A stretch of DNA of 23,085 bases, taken from NCBI GenBank assembly GCA_002413075.1, contig DHWG01000166.1:4246-27330 (forward strand). The letters are read 5' to 3'. Of this stretch, positions 1-7,235 are shown piece by piece (position 1 is the first letter of the stretch; each line of letters begins with the position of its first letter). The translations under genes were made by a program, and so were the position numbers. The notes under the pieces were generated by a model, which saw only the letters and a list, made by a program, of their open reading frames with translations, was not told the origin of the DNA and made no database searches. The DNA comes from Desulfosporosinus sp. UBA5188 (GTDB lineage: Bacteria > Bacillota > Desulfitobacteriia > Desulfitobacteriales > Desulfitobacteriaceae).

Positions 1-49
1 AAAGTTTAGACGATTAATATTGTAGGATGGTAGAAAGGGGCAGGAAATA

Positions 50-1078
50 ATGATTATAGTATTAAAAATGGGCGCGACACAAGAACAAATTGAAGAGGTT
101 TCCACACGGCTTACAGATGCGGGGTTCAAAATACATCTTTCTGAAGGCGTGGAGAAAACGATTATGGGGGCTATTGGGGATCGAAAACGAATGGAGGCCC
201 TTGATTTAGAAGCGTTGCCTTGGGTAGAGAAAGTCGTGCCCATTCTGGCACCGTATAAATTAGTCAGCCGGGAGTTTCACGCCGCGGATAGTATTATTCG
301 GGTGGGGGGGCAAGAAATTGGAGGCAGTAAAATTCATGTGATGGCAGGTCCATGTGCTGTCGAAAGTCGTGCACAGATCTTGGAAGCGGCGCATGCAGTG
401 CGCGAGGCGGGTGCGACGTTTTTGCGTGGGGGTGCCTTCAAACCCCGCACTTCTCCCTATTCTTTCCAAGGATTAGAGGAAGAGGGCTTGCGCTATTTAG
501 CCGAAGCGCGTGAAGAAACGGGCCTTTTAGTGATCACAGAAGTGATTGATGCACAGGATGTTTCGTTAGTGGCGGATTATGCGGATGTTCTCCAAATTGG
601 CGCCCGCAACATGCAGAACTTTGTCCTTCTCAAAGCAGTCGCCAAGTGCGGTAAACCAGTCATGCTTAAAAGAGGCCCCTCTGCAACCTTAGAAGAATGG
701 ATGATGGCCGCTGAGTATATCCTGGATGGAGGAAACGATCAGGTGATGTTCTGCGAGCGGGGCATACGTACCTTTGAAAGTTATACACGAAATACGCTTG
801 ATCTGAGTATGGTCCCTGCCCTTCACGCTCTTTCCCACCTGCCGGTCATTGTTGACCCAAGTCACGGAACGGGGAAATGGCAATTAGTTCATCCCATGGC
901 GAAAGCAGCTTTGGCTGCCGGAGCAGATGGCTTGATTGTGGAAGTCCATCCCCACCCTGAAAAGGCGGTTTCAGACGGAAAACAGTCCTTAACTCCGGAA
1001 AAATTCCAAATAATGATGACGGATTTGGCAAGGCTGACGACGGCCCTTGATCGTCAATTGGGGGAAGTGAGTTTGTGA
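50..1078 (+). CDS. aroF: 3-deoxy-7-phosphoheptulonate (DAHP) synthase, type I-beta
   Basis: Condenses phosphoenolpyruvate and erythrose-4-phosphate, the first step of the shikimate pathway, in the cytoplasm. The 342-residue protein has two parts: an N-terminal ferredoxin-like regulatory domain (about 1-70) and a TIM-barrel catalytic domain (about 85-335). Visible active-site features are GPCAVES with the metal-binding Cys102, KPRTSPYSF (131-139), Lys207, PSHGTG with His272, Glu298 and Asp309. The layout matches the Thermotoga-type enzyme, whose N-terminal domain mediates Tyr/Phe feedback inhibition, so allosteric control is likely (inference). The ATG follows an AGGA-type ribosome binding site. 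It is the first gene here of an aro operon and overlaps tyrA by four bases. The promoter lies outside the window. Confidence 0.96.
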   Translation: MIIVLKMGATQEQIEEVSTRLTDAGFKIHLSEGVEKTIMGAIGDRKRMEALDLEALPWVEKVVPILAPYKLVSREFHAADSIIRVGGQEIGGSKIHVMAGPCAVESRAQILEAAHAVREAGATFLRGGAFKPRTSPYSFQGLEEEGLRYLAEAREETGLLVITEVIDAQDVSLVADYADVLQIGARNMQNFVLLKAVAKCGKPVMLKRGPSATLEEWMMAAEYILDGGNDQVMFCERGIRTFESYTRNTLDLSMVPALHALSHLPVIVDPSHGTGKWQLVHPMAKAALAAGADGLIVEVHPHPEKAVSDGKQSLTPEKFQIMMTDLARLTTALDRQLGEVSL

Positions 1079-2004
1079 TTGAAGGTCCAGAAGAGATATT
1101 GACACCAGGCTGGTCGGGCCTTCGTAACCCAAAGGCCTGTATCGTCGGCTTGGGATTGATCGGCGGGTCTTGGGCAGGAGCCTTACACCTTTCTGGTTGG
1201 GAGGTTTTTGCGGTTGACCGTGAGAAGGCTAGTCTTGATGAAGCACTATCTAGGGGCTGGATTCAGGCAGGCTGGACGGAAATGCCGCAGTTCATGGAGG
1301 TTGATTTGCTCGTTTTCGCGTTGCCCCTTCAAGAGTTTGCGAAGGGGTATGACCAATTAATTGGCAAGATTCCTAAAGGGACCATCGTAACCGATGTCGG
1401 AAGCATTAAGGCAGAAGTCTGTAATAAATCGAAGGTCAGTGCTCAAGCCGGGCTTGTTGATTTCCATTTTGTCGGCGGACATCCAATGACGGGTTCGGAA
1501 CAATCTGGGTTTATGGTTGCCAACCCCCATCTTTTTCAGGGGTATCCTTATGTTTTAACCCCACCGACCGATTGCCCTCAAGGCGTGGTTCGAAAACTTG
1601 CAGAAGTGATTCAAGGGTTTGGCGCCAAAGTTGTATTTAGAGATCCAGAGGACCATGATAGAGAAGTGGCGATGGTCAGTCATATCCCCCATTTGTTTGC
1701 AGTGGCTTTAACCTTAGCAACGCGAGACGCTTCTAAAAATGAGGAATCAGCCTTTGCCTTAGGTGGACGAAGTTTCCAAGACATAACGCGTATCGCCGAT
1801 AGTTCTCCAGAAATGTGGAAGGAAGTATTGGTGAGGAATTCAGAGGCGATTCTGGGTGGCCTTACCCTATTGGAACAAAGAATCAAGGAATTACGCGAGC
1901 ATCTTCAGCAGGGAGACAAAGAGGCTATTGCCCAAGCCTTTCGCAAGGCTCATTCGGTTCGGGGCTGTATTGACGAACTCGCTTCGCTCAATGATTCATT
2001 TTGA
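1075..2004 (+). CDS. tyrA: Prephenate dehydrogenase
   Basis: Oxidatively decarboxylates prephenate to 4-hydroxyphenylpyruvate on the way to tyrosine, using NAD(P). The 309-residue protein opens with a Rossmann dinucleotide motif GLGLIG (25-30). It also carries the family signature GGHPMTGSE (134-142) and SHIPH (202-206), which holds the catalytic histidine. It stops soon after the helical dimerisation domain, so it lacks the C-terminal ACT domain found in the longer Bacillus-type enzymes; tyrosine feedback may instead act on AroF (inference). The start is GTG, overlapping the aroF stop codon (GTGA), which implies translational coupling. The aroA ATG lies 16 bases downstream. Confidence 0.95.
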   Translation: MIEGPEEILTPGWSGLRNPKACIVGLGLIGGSWAGALHLSGWEVFAVDREKASLDEALSRGWIQAGWTEMPQFMEVDLLVFALPLQEFAKGYDQLIGKIPKGTIVTDVGSIKAEVCNKSKVSAQAGLVDFHFVGGHPMTGSEQSGFMVANPHLFQGYPYVLTPPTDCPQGVVRKLAEVIQGFGAKVVFRDPEDHDREVAMVSHIPHLFAVALTLATRDASKNEESAFALGGRSFQDITRIADSSPEMWKEVLVRNSEAILGGLTLLEQRIKELREHLQQGDKEAIAQAFRKAHSVRGCIDELASLNDSF

Positions 2005-2020
2005 CTAAGGGGGGATATCT

Positions 2021-3307
2021 ATGCGAGGCGTGTTTATAAAGCCGGTCTCCAGCGTAGCAGGAGAAATCGCAGTTCCTGGTGATAAATCTATTTCTCATAG
2101 GGCAGCGCTCCTGGGTGGGATGGCTCATGGAGAAACCCATGTGTCCAATTTTTTATTAGGTCAGGACTGTTTAAGTACGCTTCATTGTTTAAAACAATTG
2201 GGAGTCTCTTCCGAGCGACAGGGGACTGAAGTTTGGATTCGCGGCGAGGGAATGGAAGCTTGGACGGAGCCAACAGAGGTCCTGGATGCGGGTAATTCGG
2301 GGACGACTTCGCGGCTAATGCTTGGAGTCTTGGCGGGTAGCCCGTTTGCTGTCACCTTAACTGGAGATGCGTCCCTGCGAACTCGACCCATGCGGCGTGT
2401 CACTGACCCTCTTAAACGGATGGGTGCCCAGATTATAGGACGGCAAGGCGATAATCTGTTTCCCCTGACGATGAAGGGTGGTCAGTTACATGGACAAACC
2501 TTTCGAACCGCTGTGGCCTCGGCCCAAGTCAAGTCGGCTATTATCTTGGCAGGGTTGAGAGCGAGCGGAGAAACGTGCGTTGAGGAACCGGTTTCTTCCA
2601 GGGATCATACGGAACGAATGCTCAGAGGGTTCGGAGTTGAGGTGCTCAGTGAGAAGACTGTGGTAAGAGTGCACGGGGGAGCTCGGTTGACGGGTCAGGA
2701 AGTTTCTGTCCCGGGAGATATTTCGTCGGCTGCATTCTTCCTCGTCTTAGGAAGCTTGGCTGGACGTGGAGAACTCACTTTGCCCAATGTCGGCGTAAAC
2801 CCAACTCGGACTGGAATATTGGACGCGCTAAGAGCTATGGGTGCGGATATCGAATTGATCGATGTTACGGAAATCTGCGGTGAACTGAGGGCAACGCTGC
2901 GTGTCCGTCCTGCGCGTCTTAAAGGGATTGAAATTGGAGGGGACATGATTCCACGCCTGATTGATGAAATTCCCATTCTAGCGCTCGCTGCAAGTCTAGC
3001 TGAAGGGGAAACGGTCATTCGAGACGCTGCAGAGCTGAGGGTCAAGGAATCCGACCGCATTCATACAGTGGCTGAGGGGTTAAACGCTTTAGGTGCCAAG
3101 GTTGAGGAACTTCCCGATGGGTTGCGTATTCAAGGACAGCCTTCCTTGCGCGGGGGGCAGGCGAATAGCTTTGGAGATCATCGGTTGGCCATGACGTGGG
3201 CCATTGCAGGGCTGCTTTCTCAGCAAGGGATCAGCGTGGAAGACATGGCCGCGGCTGATGTATCCTATCCTGAGTTTTTGGCCGTGCTCAAGAAGGTAGC
3301 GCTATGA
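2021..3307 (+). CDS. aroA: 3-phosphoshikimate 1-carboxyvinyltransferase (EPSP synthase)
   Basis: Transfers the enolpyruvyl group of PEP to shikimate-3-phosphate, the sixth shikimate step and the target of glyphosate. The 428-residue protein has the two-domain inside-out barrel signatures: GDKSISHRA (20-28), GNSGTT (91-96), GDASLRTRPM (115-124), SRDHTERML (193-201), catalytic Asp315-Glu316, ESDRI (343-347) and GDHRLAM (385-391). The form of the first and third motifs resembles class II enzymes such as CP4. However, the GNSGTT loop keeps Gly where CP4 has its tolerance-linked Ala, so glyphosate behaviour cannot be read off. The ATG sits after a G-rich Shine-Dalgarno sequence. The stop codon overlaps the azlC start (ATGA). 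Confidence 0.96.
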   Translation: MRGVFIKPVSSVAGEIAVPGDKSISHRAALLGGMAHGETHVSNFLLGQDCLSTLHCLKQLGVSSERQGTEVWIRGEGMEAWTEPTEVLDAGNSGTTSRLMLGVLAGSPFAVTLTGDASLRTRPMRRVTDPLKRMGAQIIGRQGDNLFPLTMKGGQLHGQTFRTAVASAQVKSAIILAGLRASGETCVEEPVSSRDHTERMLRGFGVEVLSEKTVVRVHGGARLTGQEVSVPGDISSAAFFLVLGSLAGRGELTLPNVGVNPTRTGILDALRAMGADIELIDVTEICGELRATLRVRPARLKGIEIGGDMIPRLIDEIPILALAASLAEGETVIRDAAELRVKESDRIHTVAEGLNALGAKVEELPDGLRIQGQPSLRGGQANSFGDHRLAMTWAIAGLLSQQGISVEDMAAADVSYPEFLAVLKKVAL

Positions 3308-4047
3308 TTGGCAAGACATCCCAAGAAGTAGGTAAGGGCTTTGCTTATGGATTGCGCCAATCGTTGACGATCGCGATTGGGTATGCGCCCGTGGCGTTAA
3401 CCTTTGGAATTCTAGCGACTCAGTTCGGGGTATCCTTTTGGGAAGCTGGGCTGATGTCTTTCTTTGTTTTTGCGGGTGCATCCCAGTTTATTGCGATAGA
3501 AATGATCCATCAGGGCGCTACAATGTGGATGATTGCACTGACGACTTTCATTGTTAATATACGCCATATGTTGATGAGTTTGTCAGTTGTGCCGTACTTC
3601 CCGGCAAGGACTTTACGCTGGTCTTTAGGACTGGCCCAAGGGCTCACCGATGAAACATATGTCCTTAATACGAGGGTTCTAAAGGACGTGGTCGGAGAAG
3701 AAAATCGTCGCTGGGTCATGCTAGGAATTAACTTAGGTTCTTTCATTTCATGGGTGGTTTTTACGATGCTTGGTGGTTTAATTGGGAAATGGTTGCCTAT
3801 TCAGTTCTCAGGTTTCCAATTCGCTCTTTTGGCCTTATTTATTATTTTGACGACGACCTCTTTAACTAAGAAAAACGCTCTGACTTATCTCTTAGCCGCC
3901 CTACTTGCCGTTGTCTTTAAGCTGTTCATTCCAGGGAAGATTTATCTTATTTTAAGTGTGGCTTTAGCTGCTGGGATTGGAGCCTGGTGGCGTCAGAGAC
4001 AACGTGTTTGTGGGATTGAGGGGAAACAGGCAGACTATAAAGCTTAA
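3304..4047 (+). CDS. azlC: AzlC family amino-acid exporter, large subunit
   Basis: Large membrane subunit of a two-component exporter; characterised relatives (AzlCD in Bacillus, BrnFE in Corynebacterium) export branched-chain amino acids and analogues. The 247-residue protein has about seven hydrophobic segments. Its N-terminal region, with IAIGYAPVALTFGILA (about 23-38) and a later FAGASQFIA, is typical of the AzlC family (PF03591). The ATG overlaps the aroA stop by four bases, so it is co-translated with an aromatic biosynthesis gene, not with an ilv/leu gene. Its substrate here is therefore open; aromatic amino acids or intermediates are possible (inference). The partner azlD follows after 20 bases with its own AGGAGG-like site. 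Confidence 0.92.
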   Translation: MIGKTSQEVGKGFAYGLRQSLTIAIGYAPVALTFGILATQFGVSFWEAGLMSFFVFAGASQFIAIEMIHQGATMWMIALTTFIVNIRHMLMSLSVVPYFPARTLRWSLGLAQGLTDETYVLNTRVLKDVVGEENRRWVMLGINLGSFISWVVFTMLGGLIGKWLPIQFSGFQFALLALFIILTTTSLTKKNALTYLLAALLAVVFKLFIPGKIYLILSVALAAGIGAWWRQRQRVCGIEGKQADYKA

Positions 4048-4067
4048 AGAGTAGGGAGGAAAATTCT

Positions 4068-4385
4068 ATGCATCTCCAACTACTGGAGACGATTCTATTA
4101 ATGACTTTAGTCACATATGGGGCGCGTGTTTTACCCTTTCTGGTGTTCAAAGGAAATAACGTTCAAGGGTATGTCCGTGATTTTATAGAACTTGTCCCTA
4201 TTGCCTTACTGGCCGCGCTAGTCATTCCAGAATTAGTGACACCGAGTGGTTCGATCGTCCTCATACATAATCCGTTTTTATGGGCAGGTCTCTTAACGTT
4301 TCTATTCTCTAAATATGTACCCAATCTTTTTTTGGGAATTCTCTTCGGAATGACCGTGTTCTGGGGATTGGATAGGTTACTGTAG
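4068..4385 (+). CDS. azlD: AzlD family exporter, small subunit
   Basis: Small membrane partner of AzlC (PF05437). It is 105 residues long, with about four transmembrane segments and the typical RVLPFLVF stretch near residue 20, followed by a helix containing VPIALLAALVIPEL. The family is always found beside AzlC, and the spacing (20 bases, ribosome binding site GGGAGG) fits stoichiometric expression. It is the last gene of the aroF-tyrA-aroA-azlC-azlD operon, since a hairpin terminator begins about 20 bases after the stop. No substrate can be inferred from the small subunit itself. Confidence 0.9.
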   Translation: MHLQLLETILLMTLVTYGARVLPFLVFKGNNVQGYVRDFIELVPIALLAALVIPELVTPSGSIVLIHNPFLWAGLLTFLFSKYVPNLFLGILFGMTVFWGLDRLL

Positions 4386-4406
4386 TAAAAGGTAACGGGA
4401 AAACAG

Positions 4407-4436
4407 AAGGGGAAGCACTTAGGCCTCCCCTTTCTT
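4407..4436. terminator. Terminator after azlD, probably bidirectional
   Basis: Seven-base stem AAGGGGA (4407-4413) / TCCCCTT (4426-4432) followed by a T-rich tail on the plus strand. The reverse complement also ends in a T-rich tract, so it can serve the small minus-strand gene that stops at 4446. Confidence 0.75.
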
Positions 4437-4445
4437 GTCTGAAAA

Positions 4446-4571
4446 TTATCTATTGCTCGTTGTTTCTCCATCTCGACCATAATCTGATCGACCGTCCTGA
4501 TCTGGTTGGTGACCATAAGGTAGCTCTTCGCGTTTAGGAAATGGTTTTTTACTTGGTTTAGGCTGATCCAT
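4446..4571 (-). CDS. Small hypothetical protein, 41 aa, Pro/charge-rich
   Basis: I do not recognise a family. A longer reading frame exists, but the ATG at 4571 sits behind a strong GGAGGAATTACT Shine-Dalgarno, so I take that start. The 41-residue product starts MDQPKPSKKPFPKREE and is hydrophilic throughout: Pro/Lys-rich in the first half, Asp/Gly/Arg-rich in the second (DQDGRSDYGRDGE). It has no membrane segment or cysteine and looks intrinsically disordered. It lies convergent to azlD with a shared terminator. Such peptides in spore-formers are sometimes small acid-soluble or spore-associated proteins, but nothing here proves that. Whether it is translated rests mainly on the ribosome binding site. 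Confidence 0.6.
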   Translation of the reverse strand: MDQPKPSKKPFPKREELPYGHQPDQDGRSDYGRDGETTSNR

Positions 4572-4754
4572 AGTAATTCCTCCGATCGCTAGAATACGTT
4601 TAACATACCCTGCATATGGGATAATCATTCTTCATTTACGGTGGTGTTTATAATTTAAAAGAGAGAGCATTAAGCTCTCAAAGTTATAGAAAATTATGTG
4701 GGGATATGAAGGCTATGCTAAGAGATTCAATAGGAATTTTAAGGACGGATATTT

Positions 4755-5732
4755 ATGCCTAAGGAATTAACACACTGGCACATAGCTCGCGAAGCTTTGC
4801 GTCGGGCAGGTACAACTCAGGTAGGAAAAATCATTGCGTGCAACCCTGCACTTTATTATATTGGCGCCGTAGCCCATGATATTGGATTTTACGATTTTTC
4901 TAAGCCGGCTGAAACTAACCTTGAGCAAATGGCCAATCAGCTTCATGGTGTGGATGGAGAAAATACTCTGGAGCCTGTGATTAAAATAATGGAGATGGCA
5001 CTTAGCCAGAACAGTAAACACACGCAACTGGCTTTTCTACTAGGTATGTTGTCACACTTTGTGGCGGATAGTATTTTCCATCCCATGGTTTACTATATGA
5101 GCGGAAATTATTTTGCTAACGACCTGGAAGAACGTGAAAAGGCCGTGTTTCGTCATCGTTTGTTTGAGACGGCCATCGATCTTTGGATCGATACCGTTGA
5201 TCCGCTCGAAGATTCGTCTGACCTGATTCATTTCTGGCGTGAAACGGGCGAAGCGGGGCAAGAGGCTTTTCAAATGATTGTTGAGAATTTCACTTATCTT
5301 GGCGATAAAAGTATCAGGGTGCATTTTAAAAAGGCTTGGCGGAATTATCGCTTCTTACAAACTGCCTTTAGTTGGTCAACCCCTTGGCGCGTCTTAGATT
5401 TCTACGGGGATTTTGGGCCTTTATCCGTCAAAAAGTATGAAGCGTTATTTTATGCACAACCTCTGAACCTATCGTTTTTTGATTCAAGCTTTGAGTGGCG
5501 ACATCCTGTAACAGGGGCACCTTATAAAATGACTTTGATTGAACTTTTTGATGAGAGTGTTAAAAAGGTTATCACTTTGTTTGAACGATTAAATACTCAA
5601 TCTATAGAAAACTGGCCGTTCCTGCTTAGAGAACTTCAGCCACTGTCACTAGACAGCGGATTGCCCTATGTAGGGGTATGTCAGATGAAATATTTTGGCA
5701 CTGAACCTATTGAACAACAATTGCGGGTATAA
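4755..5732 (+). CDS. Zinc-dependent phospholipase C family protein
   Basis: A 325-residue protein of the PF00882 zinc-dependent phospholipase C-like family. Histidines and acidic residues placed as metal ligands are visible: His7 and His9 (LTHWHIA), His41-Asp42 (AVAHDIG), His101/Asp105/His109 (SHFVADSIFHP), and His134/Glu138/Asp142. No signal peptide is evident at the N terminus, unlike secreted clostridial alpha-toxin, so this is probably an intracellular lipid or phosphoester hydrolase (inference). Relatives in spore-formers are usually annotated only by domain. The ATG follows an AAGGA site. The gene appears monocistronic, ending before a REP-like element and a strong terminator. Confidence 0.85.
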   Translation: MPKELTHWHIAREALRRAGTTQVGKIIACNPALYYIGAVAHDIGFYDFSKPAETNLEQMANQLHGVDGENTLEPVIKIMEMALSQNSKHTQLAFLLGMLSHFVADSIFHPMVYYMSGNYFANDLEEREKAVFRHRLFETAIDLWIDTVDPLEDSSDLIHFWRETGEAGQEAFQMIVENFTYLGDKSIRVHFKKAWRNYRFLQTAFSWSTPWRVLDFYGDFGPLSVKKYEALFYAQPLNLSFFDSSFEWRHPVTGAPYKMTLIELFDESVKKVITLFERLNTQSIENWPFLLRELQPLSLDSGLPYVGVCQMKYFGTEPIEQQLRV

Positions 5733-5737
5733 AGTCT

Positions 5738-5762
5738 AGACACAAGAACCGTCCCCCTGTCT
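5738..5762. repeat. REP-like 25-base dispersed repeat unit
   Basis: A 25-base element bounded by inverted ends AGACA (5738-5742) and TGTCT (5758-5762), with the core CAAGAACCGTCCCCC. From memory, this core recurs intergenically in many Firmicutes and is associated with IS200-like REP-associated transposases. Only one copy is visible here, so its repeat status rests on recall. Confidence 0.5.
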
Positions 5763-5814
5763 GAGAAGCGTCTTGCTTGTCTGGTTTTGCACAACGTTTG
5801 CGAGTATAATATAA

Positions 5815-5850
5815 AGAAGAAACTCCGAGATTTATCTCGGAGTTTCTTCT
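5815..5850. terminator. Strong bidirectional terminator hairpin
   Basis: A perfect 17-base inverted repeat (5815-5831 and 5834-5850) with a two-base centre. The stem core is CTCCGAGAT/ATCTCGGAG, flanked by A-rich and T-rich ends that provide a U tract on either strand. It lies between the convergent phospholipase-like gene and the small minus-strand gene ending at 5878. Confidence 0.88.
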
Positions 5851-5877
5851 GGGCCAACAAAAAGACTTCTTGTCCGT

Positions 5878-6096
5878 CTAACTACGTGGATAGCTCATGT
5901 CGGGATCACTCATCATGTCATCGTCTTCGTTTCTGTTTTCGTCCAAACCTTCGTCATTTGAACAGCAGCACCCGTGTGATACAATGGAATATCCATACTG
6001 TTCAGATTTTCGCCCGAGTAAGAAAGCGGCCACTAGGCTCAGAAGAAAAAGAAATCCATGGGCATGATGGTGATAACGCTTTTGATGATAAAACAT
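5878..6096 (-). CDS. Small His/Cys-rich single-pass membrane protein, 72 aa
   Basis: I do not recognise a family. The ATG at 6096 follows a very good Shine-Dalgarno (AGGAGGACTTTAGC before the start), which supports real translation. The 72-residue product has four parts: a basic, His-rich N terminus (YHHHAHG, residues 8-14); one hydrophobic helix (about 15-27, FLFLLSLVAAFLL); a segment with a Cys triplet (SHGCCCSND, about 40-48); and a strongly acidic tail (NEDDDMMSDPD). His and Cys clusters on both sides of a helix suggest metal binding, or lipidation or disulfide at CCC (inference). It is divergent from the HAD gene and convergent with the terminator at 5815-5850. Confidence 0.7.
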   Translation of the reverse strand: MFYHQKRYHHHAHGFLFLLSLVAAFLLGRKSEQYGYSIVSHGCCCSNDEGLDENRNEDDDMMSDPDMSYPRS

Positions 6097-6186
6097 GCTA
6101 AAGTCCTCCTCTCTTTAGTTTTAGAATGGCTTTTTTAGAGCGAATTCATCCCGGAAATTTAAGGAAATTTTTTCAGGAGGGTTGTC

Positions 6187-6840
6187 ATGCGTTACAATGT
6201 ATTGCTATGGGATTTAGATGGAACCTTAACAGATTCTAAACAAGGAATTACCCGCTCTGTTCAATACGCCCTAAAGAGATTAGATTATCCCGTTTGCGAG
6301 GCCGATTCTTTGGATTGGATCATTGGTCCGCCGTTGAAAGAAAGCTTCAGGACCTTGTTTAATACGACGGATGACGCTTTCTTAGACAGAGCTATCTCAA
6401 TTTATCGAGAGCGCTATACAGACATAGGGCTCTATGAAAGTACTGTTTACCCCGGTATTCCGGATTTGTTGGCTCAATTACAGGAAAAGGGCTGTAGGCA
6501 TTTGCTGGCGACCTCAAAGCCTAGGATTTTTGCTGAAAAAATTCTTAAACATTTCTTATTGGATTCTTACTTTAGTGTTATTATGGGAAGTGAGTTAAAC
6601 GGTCAATTTGTGGAGAAGGATTGTTTAATTGCTGAAGCACTGAAAACCATGCCACTTGGTTCACGGTCAAGCACGGTGATGATTGGTGATCGTAATTATG
6701 ATGTCTCTGGAGCAAGAGCGAACCATATTGATGTTATTTCGGTCGGATATGGGTTTGGGACTGAGGAAGAATTACGCCTCGCTTCTCCTGATTTTATCGT
6801 CCAGACTGTGAGTGACTTAGGTCAATTACTTTCTCGTTAA
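6187..6840 (+). CDS. HAD-family hydrolase, phosphoglycolate phosphatase-like
   Basis: A 217-residue haloacid dehalogenase superfamily phosphatase with an alpha-helical cap (subfamily IA). Motif I is LLWDLDGTLTDS with nucleophile Asp9 and acid/base Asp11. Motif II is ATSKPR (Ser110), the motif III lysine is probably Lys144, and motif IV is MIGDRNYDV (Asp168, Asp172). The closest common annotations are phosphoglycolate phosphatase (Gph) or pyrophosphatase PpaX; the substrate cannot be settled from sequence alone. The start ATG is preceded by AGGAGGG with ideal spacing. The gene ends one base before the convergent minus-strand gene at 6842. Confidence 0.9.
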   Translation: MRYNVLLWDLDGTLTDSKQGITRSVQYALKRLDYPVCEADSLDWIIGPPLKESFRTLFNTTDDAFLDRAISIYRERYTDIGLYESTVYPGIPDLLAQLQEKGCRHLLATSKPRIFAEKILKHFLLDSYFSVIMGSELNGQFVEKDCLIAEALKTMPLGSRSSTVMIGDRNYDVSGARANHIDVISVGYGFGTEEELRLASPDFIVQTVSDLGQLLSR

Positions 6841-6841
6841 A

Positions 6842-7165
6842 CTAACCCATGGAACGCCCCTTTTCACAATTTATTGCCCGCTGTCCCTTCCCACCATCCA
6901 TGATCAGCGGTCCCTTCTCTCGTCCATACCCGGATATCGTATAACGAATCGCAGCATCTAAATAAACATAATTTTCATCCTTTTCTTGACGAACCATCCC
7001 AACTAGGCCACGGTCGTGTGTTGCAGCAAGGCTTTGCTGGACAACATACTGATAAGCCCGCTCCTCCCAGGGATCCAGAAAATCGGAGACTGTATTAATA
7101 TAAGTCTCTAAGGGAATCTTGAAACTACGGTGATAAATTTGTAGTGTTGTCTCTGGTGCATGCAT
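6842..7165 (-). CDS. Hypothetical protein, 107 aa
   Basis: I do not recognise the family. A TTG start is possible at 7183, but it overlaps the AAGGAGG Shine-Dalgarno that correctly places the ATG at 7165 (MHAPETTLQIYHRSF), so I choose 7165. The product is soluble with no obvious membrane segment. It has a compact N-terminal part rich in aromatic and acidic residues (TVSDFLDPWEERAYQYVVQQS), a middle segment VYLDAAIRYTISGYG, and a basic glycine-rich C terminus. There is one cysteine. It is transcribed divergently from the CPBP protease gene, and its stop lies one base from the stop of the HAD gene, leaving no room for a separate terminator. Confidence 0.65.
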   Translation of the reverse strand: MHAPETTLQIYHRSFKIPLETYINTVSDFLDPWEERAYQYVVQQSLAATHDRGLVGMVRQEKDENYVYLDAAIRYTISGYGREKGPLIMDGGKGQRAINCEKGRSMG

Positions 7166-7235
7166 GTGAATTCCTCCTTTCAATTAGTCTGAGAAGATTG
7201 TTCGAAAAATATGTACAGAAGAAAGGCGAGTAAGT

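Noticed and set aside
1..49. In-frame TAG at the left edge suggesting the end of an upstream gene
   Set aside because: Two codons are not enough to support a gene call.
2695..3060. 121-codon minus-strand frame inside aroA
   Set aside because: A shadow of a real, fully conserved gene; Ser/Arg/Ala-rich product typical of antisense frames.
5787..5810. TTGCAC and TATAAT before the 5815 hairpin
   Set aside because: Only 12 bases apart and followed at once by a terminator, so not a credible promoter.
5787..6101. Plus-strand 104-codon frame opposite the small His/Cys protein
   Set aside because: It begins just upstream of, and reads through, the perfect terminator hairpin, lacks a Shine-Dalgarno, and the minus-strand gene has an excellent one.
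6097..6186. TGAATT ... CATTCTA on the minus strand upstream of the His/Cys protein, resembling a sigma-G promoter
   Set aside because: The spacer is 14 bases, too short for sigma-G, and AT-rich DNA gives such matches by chance.
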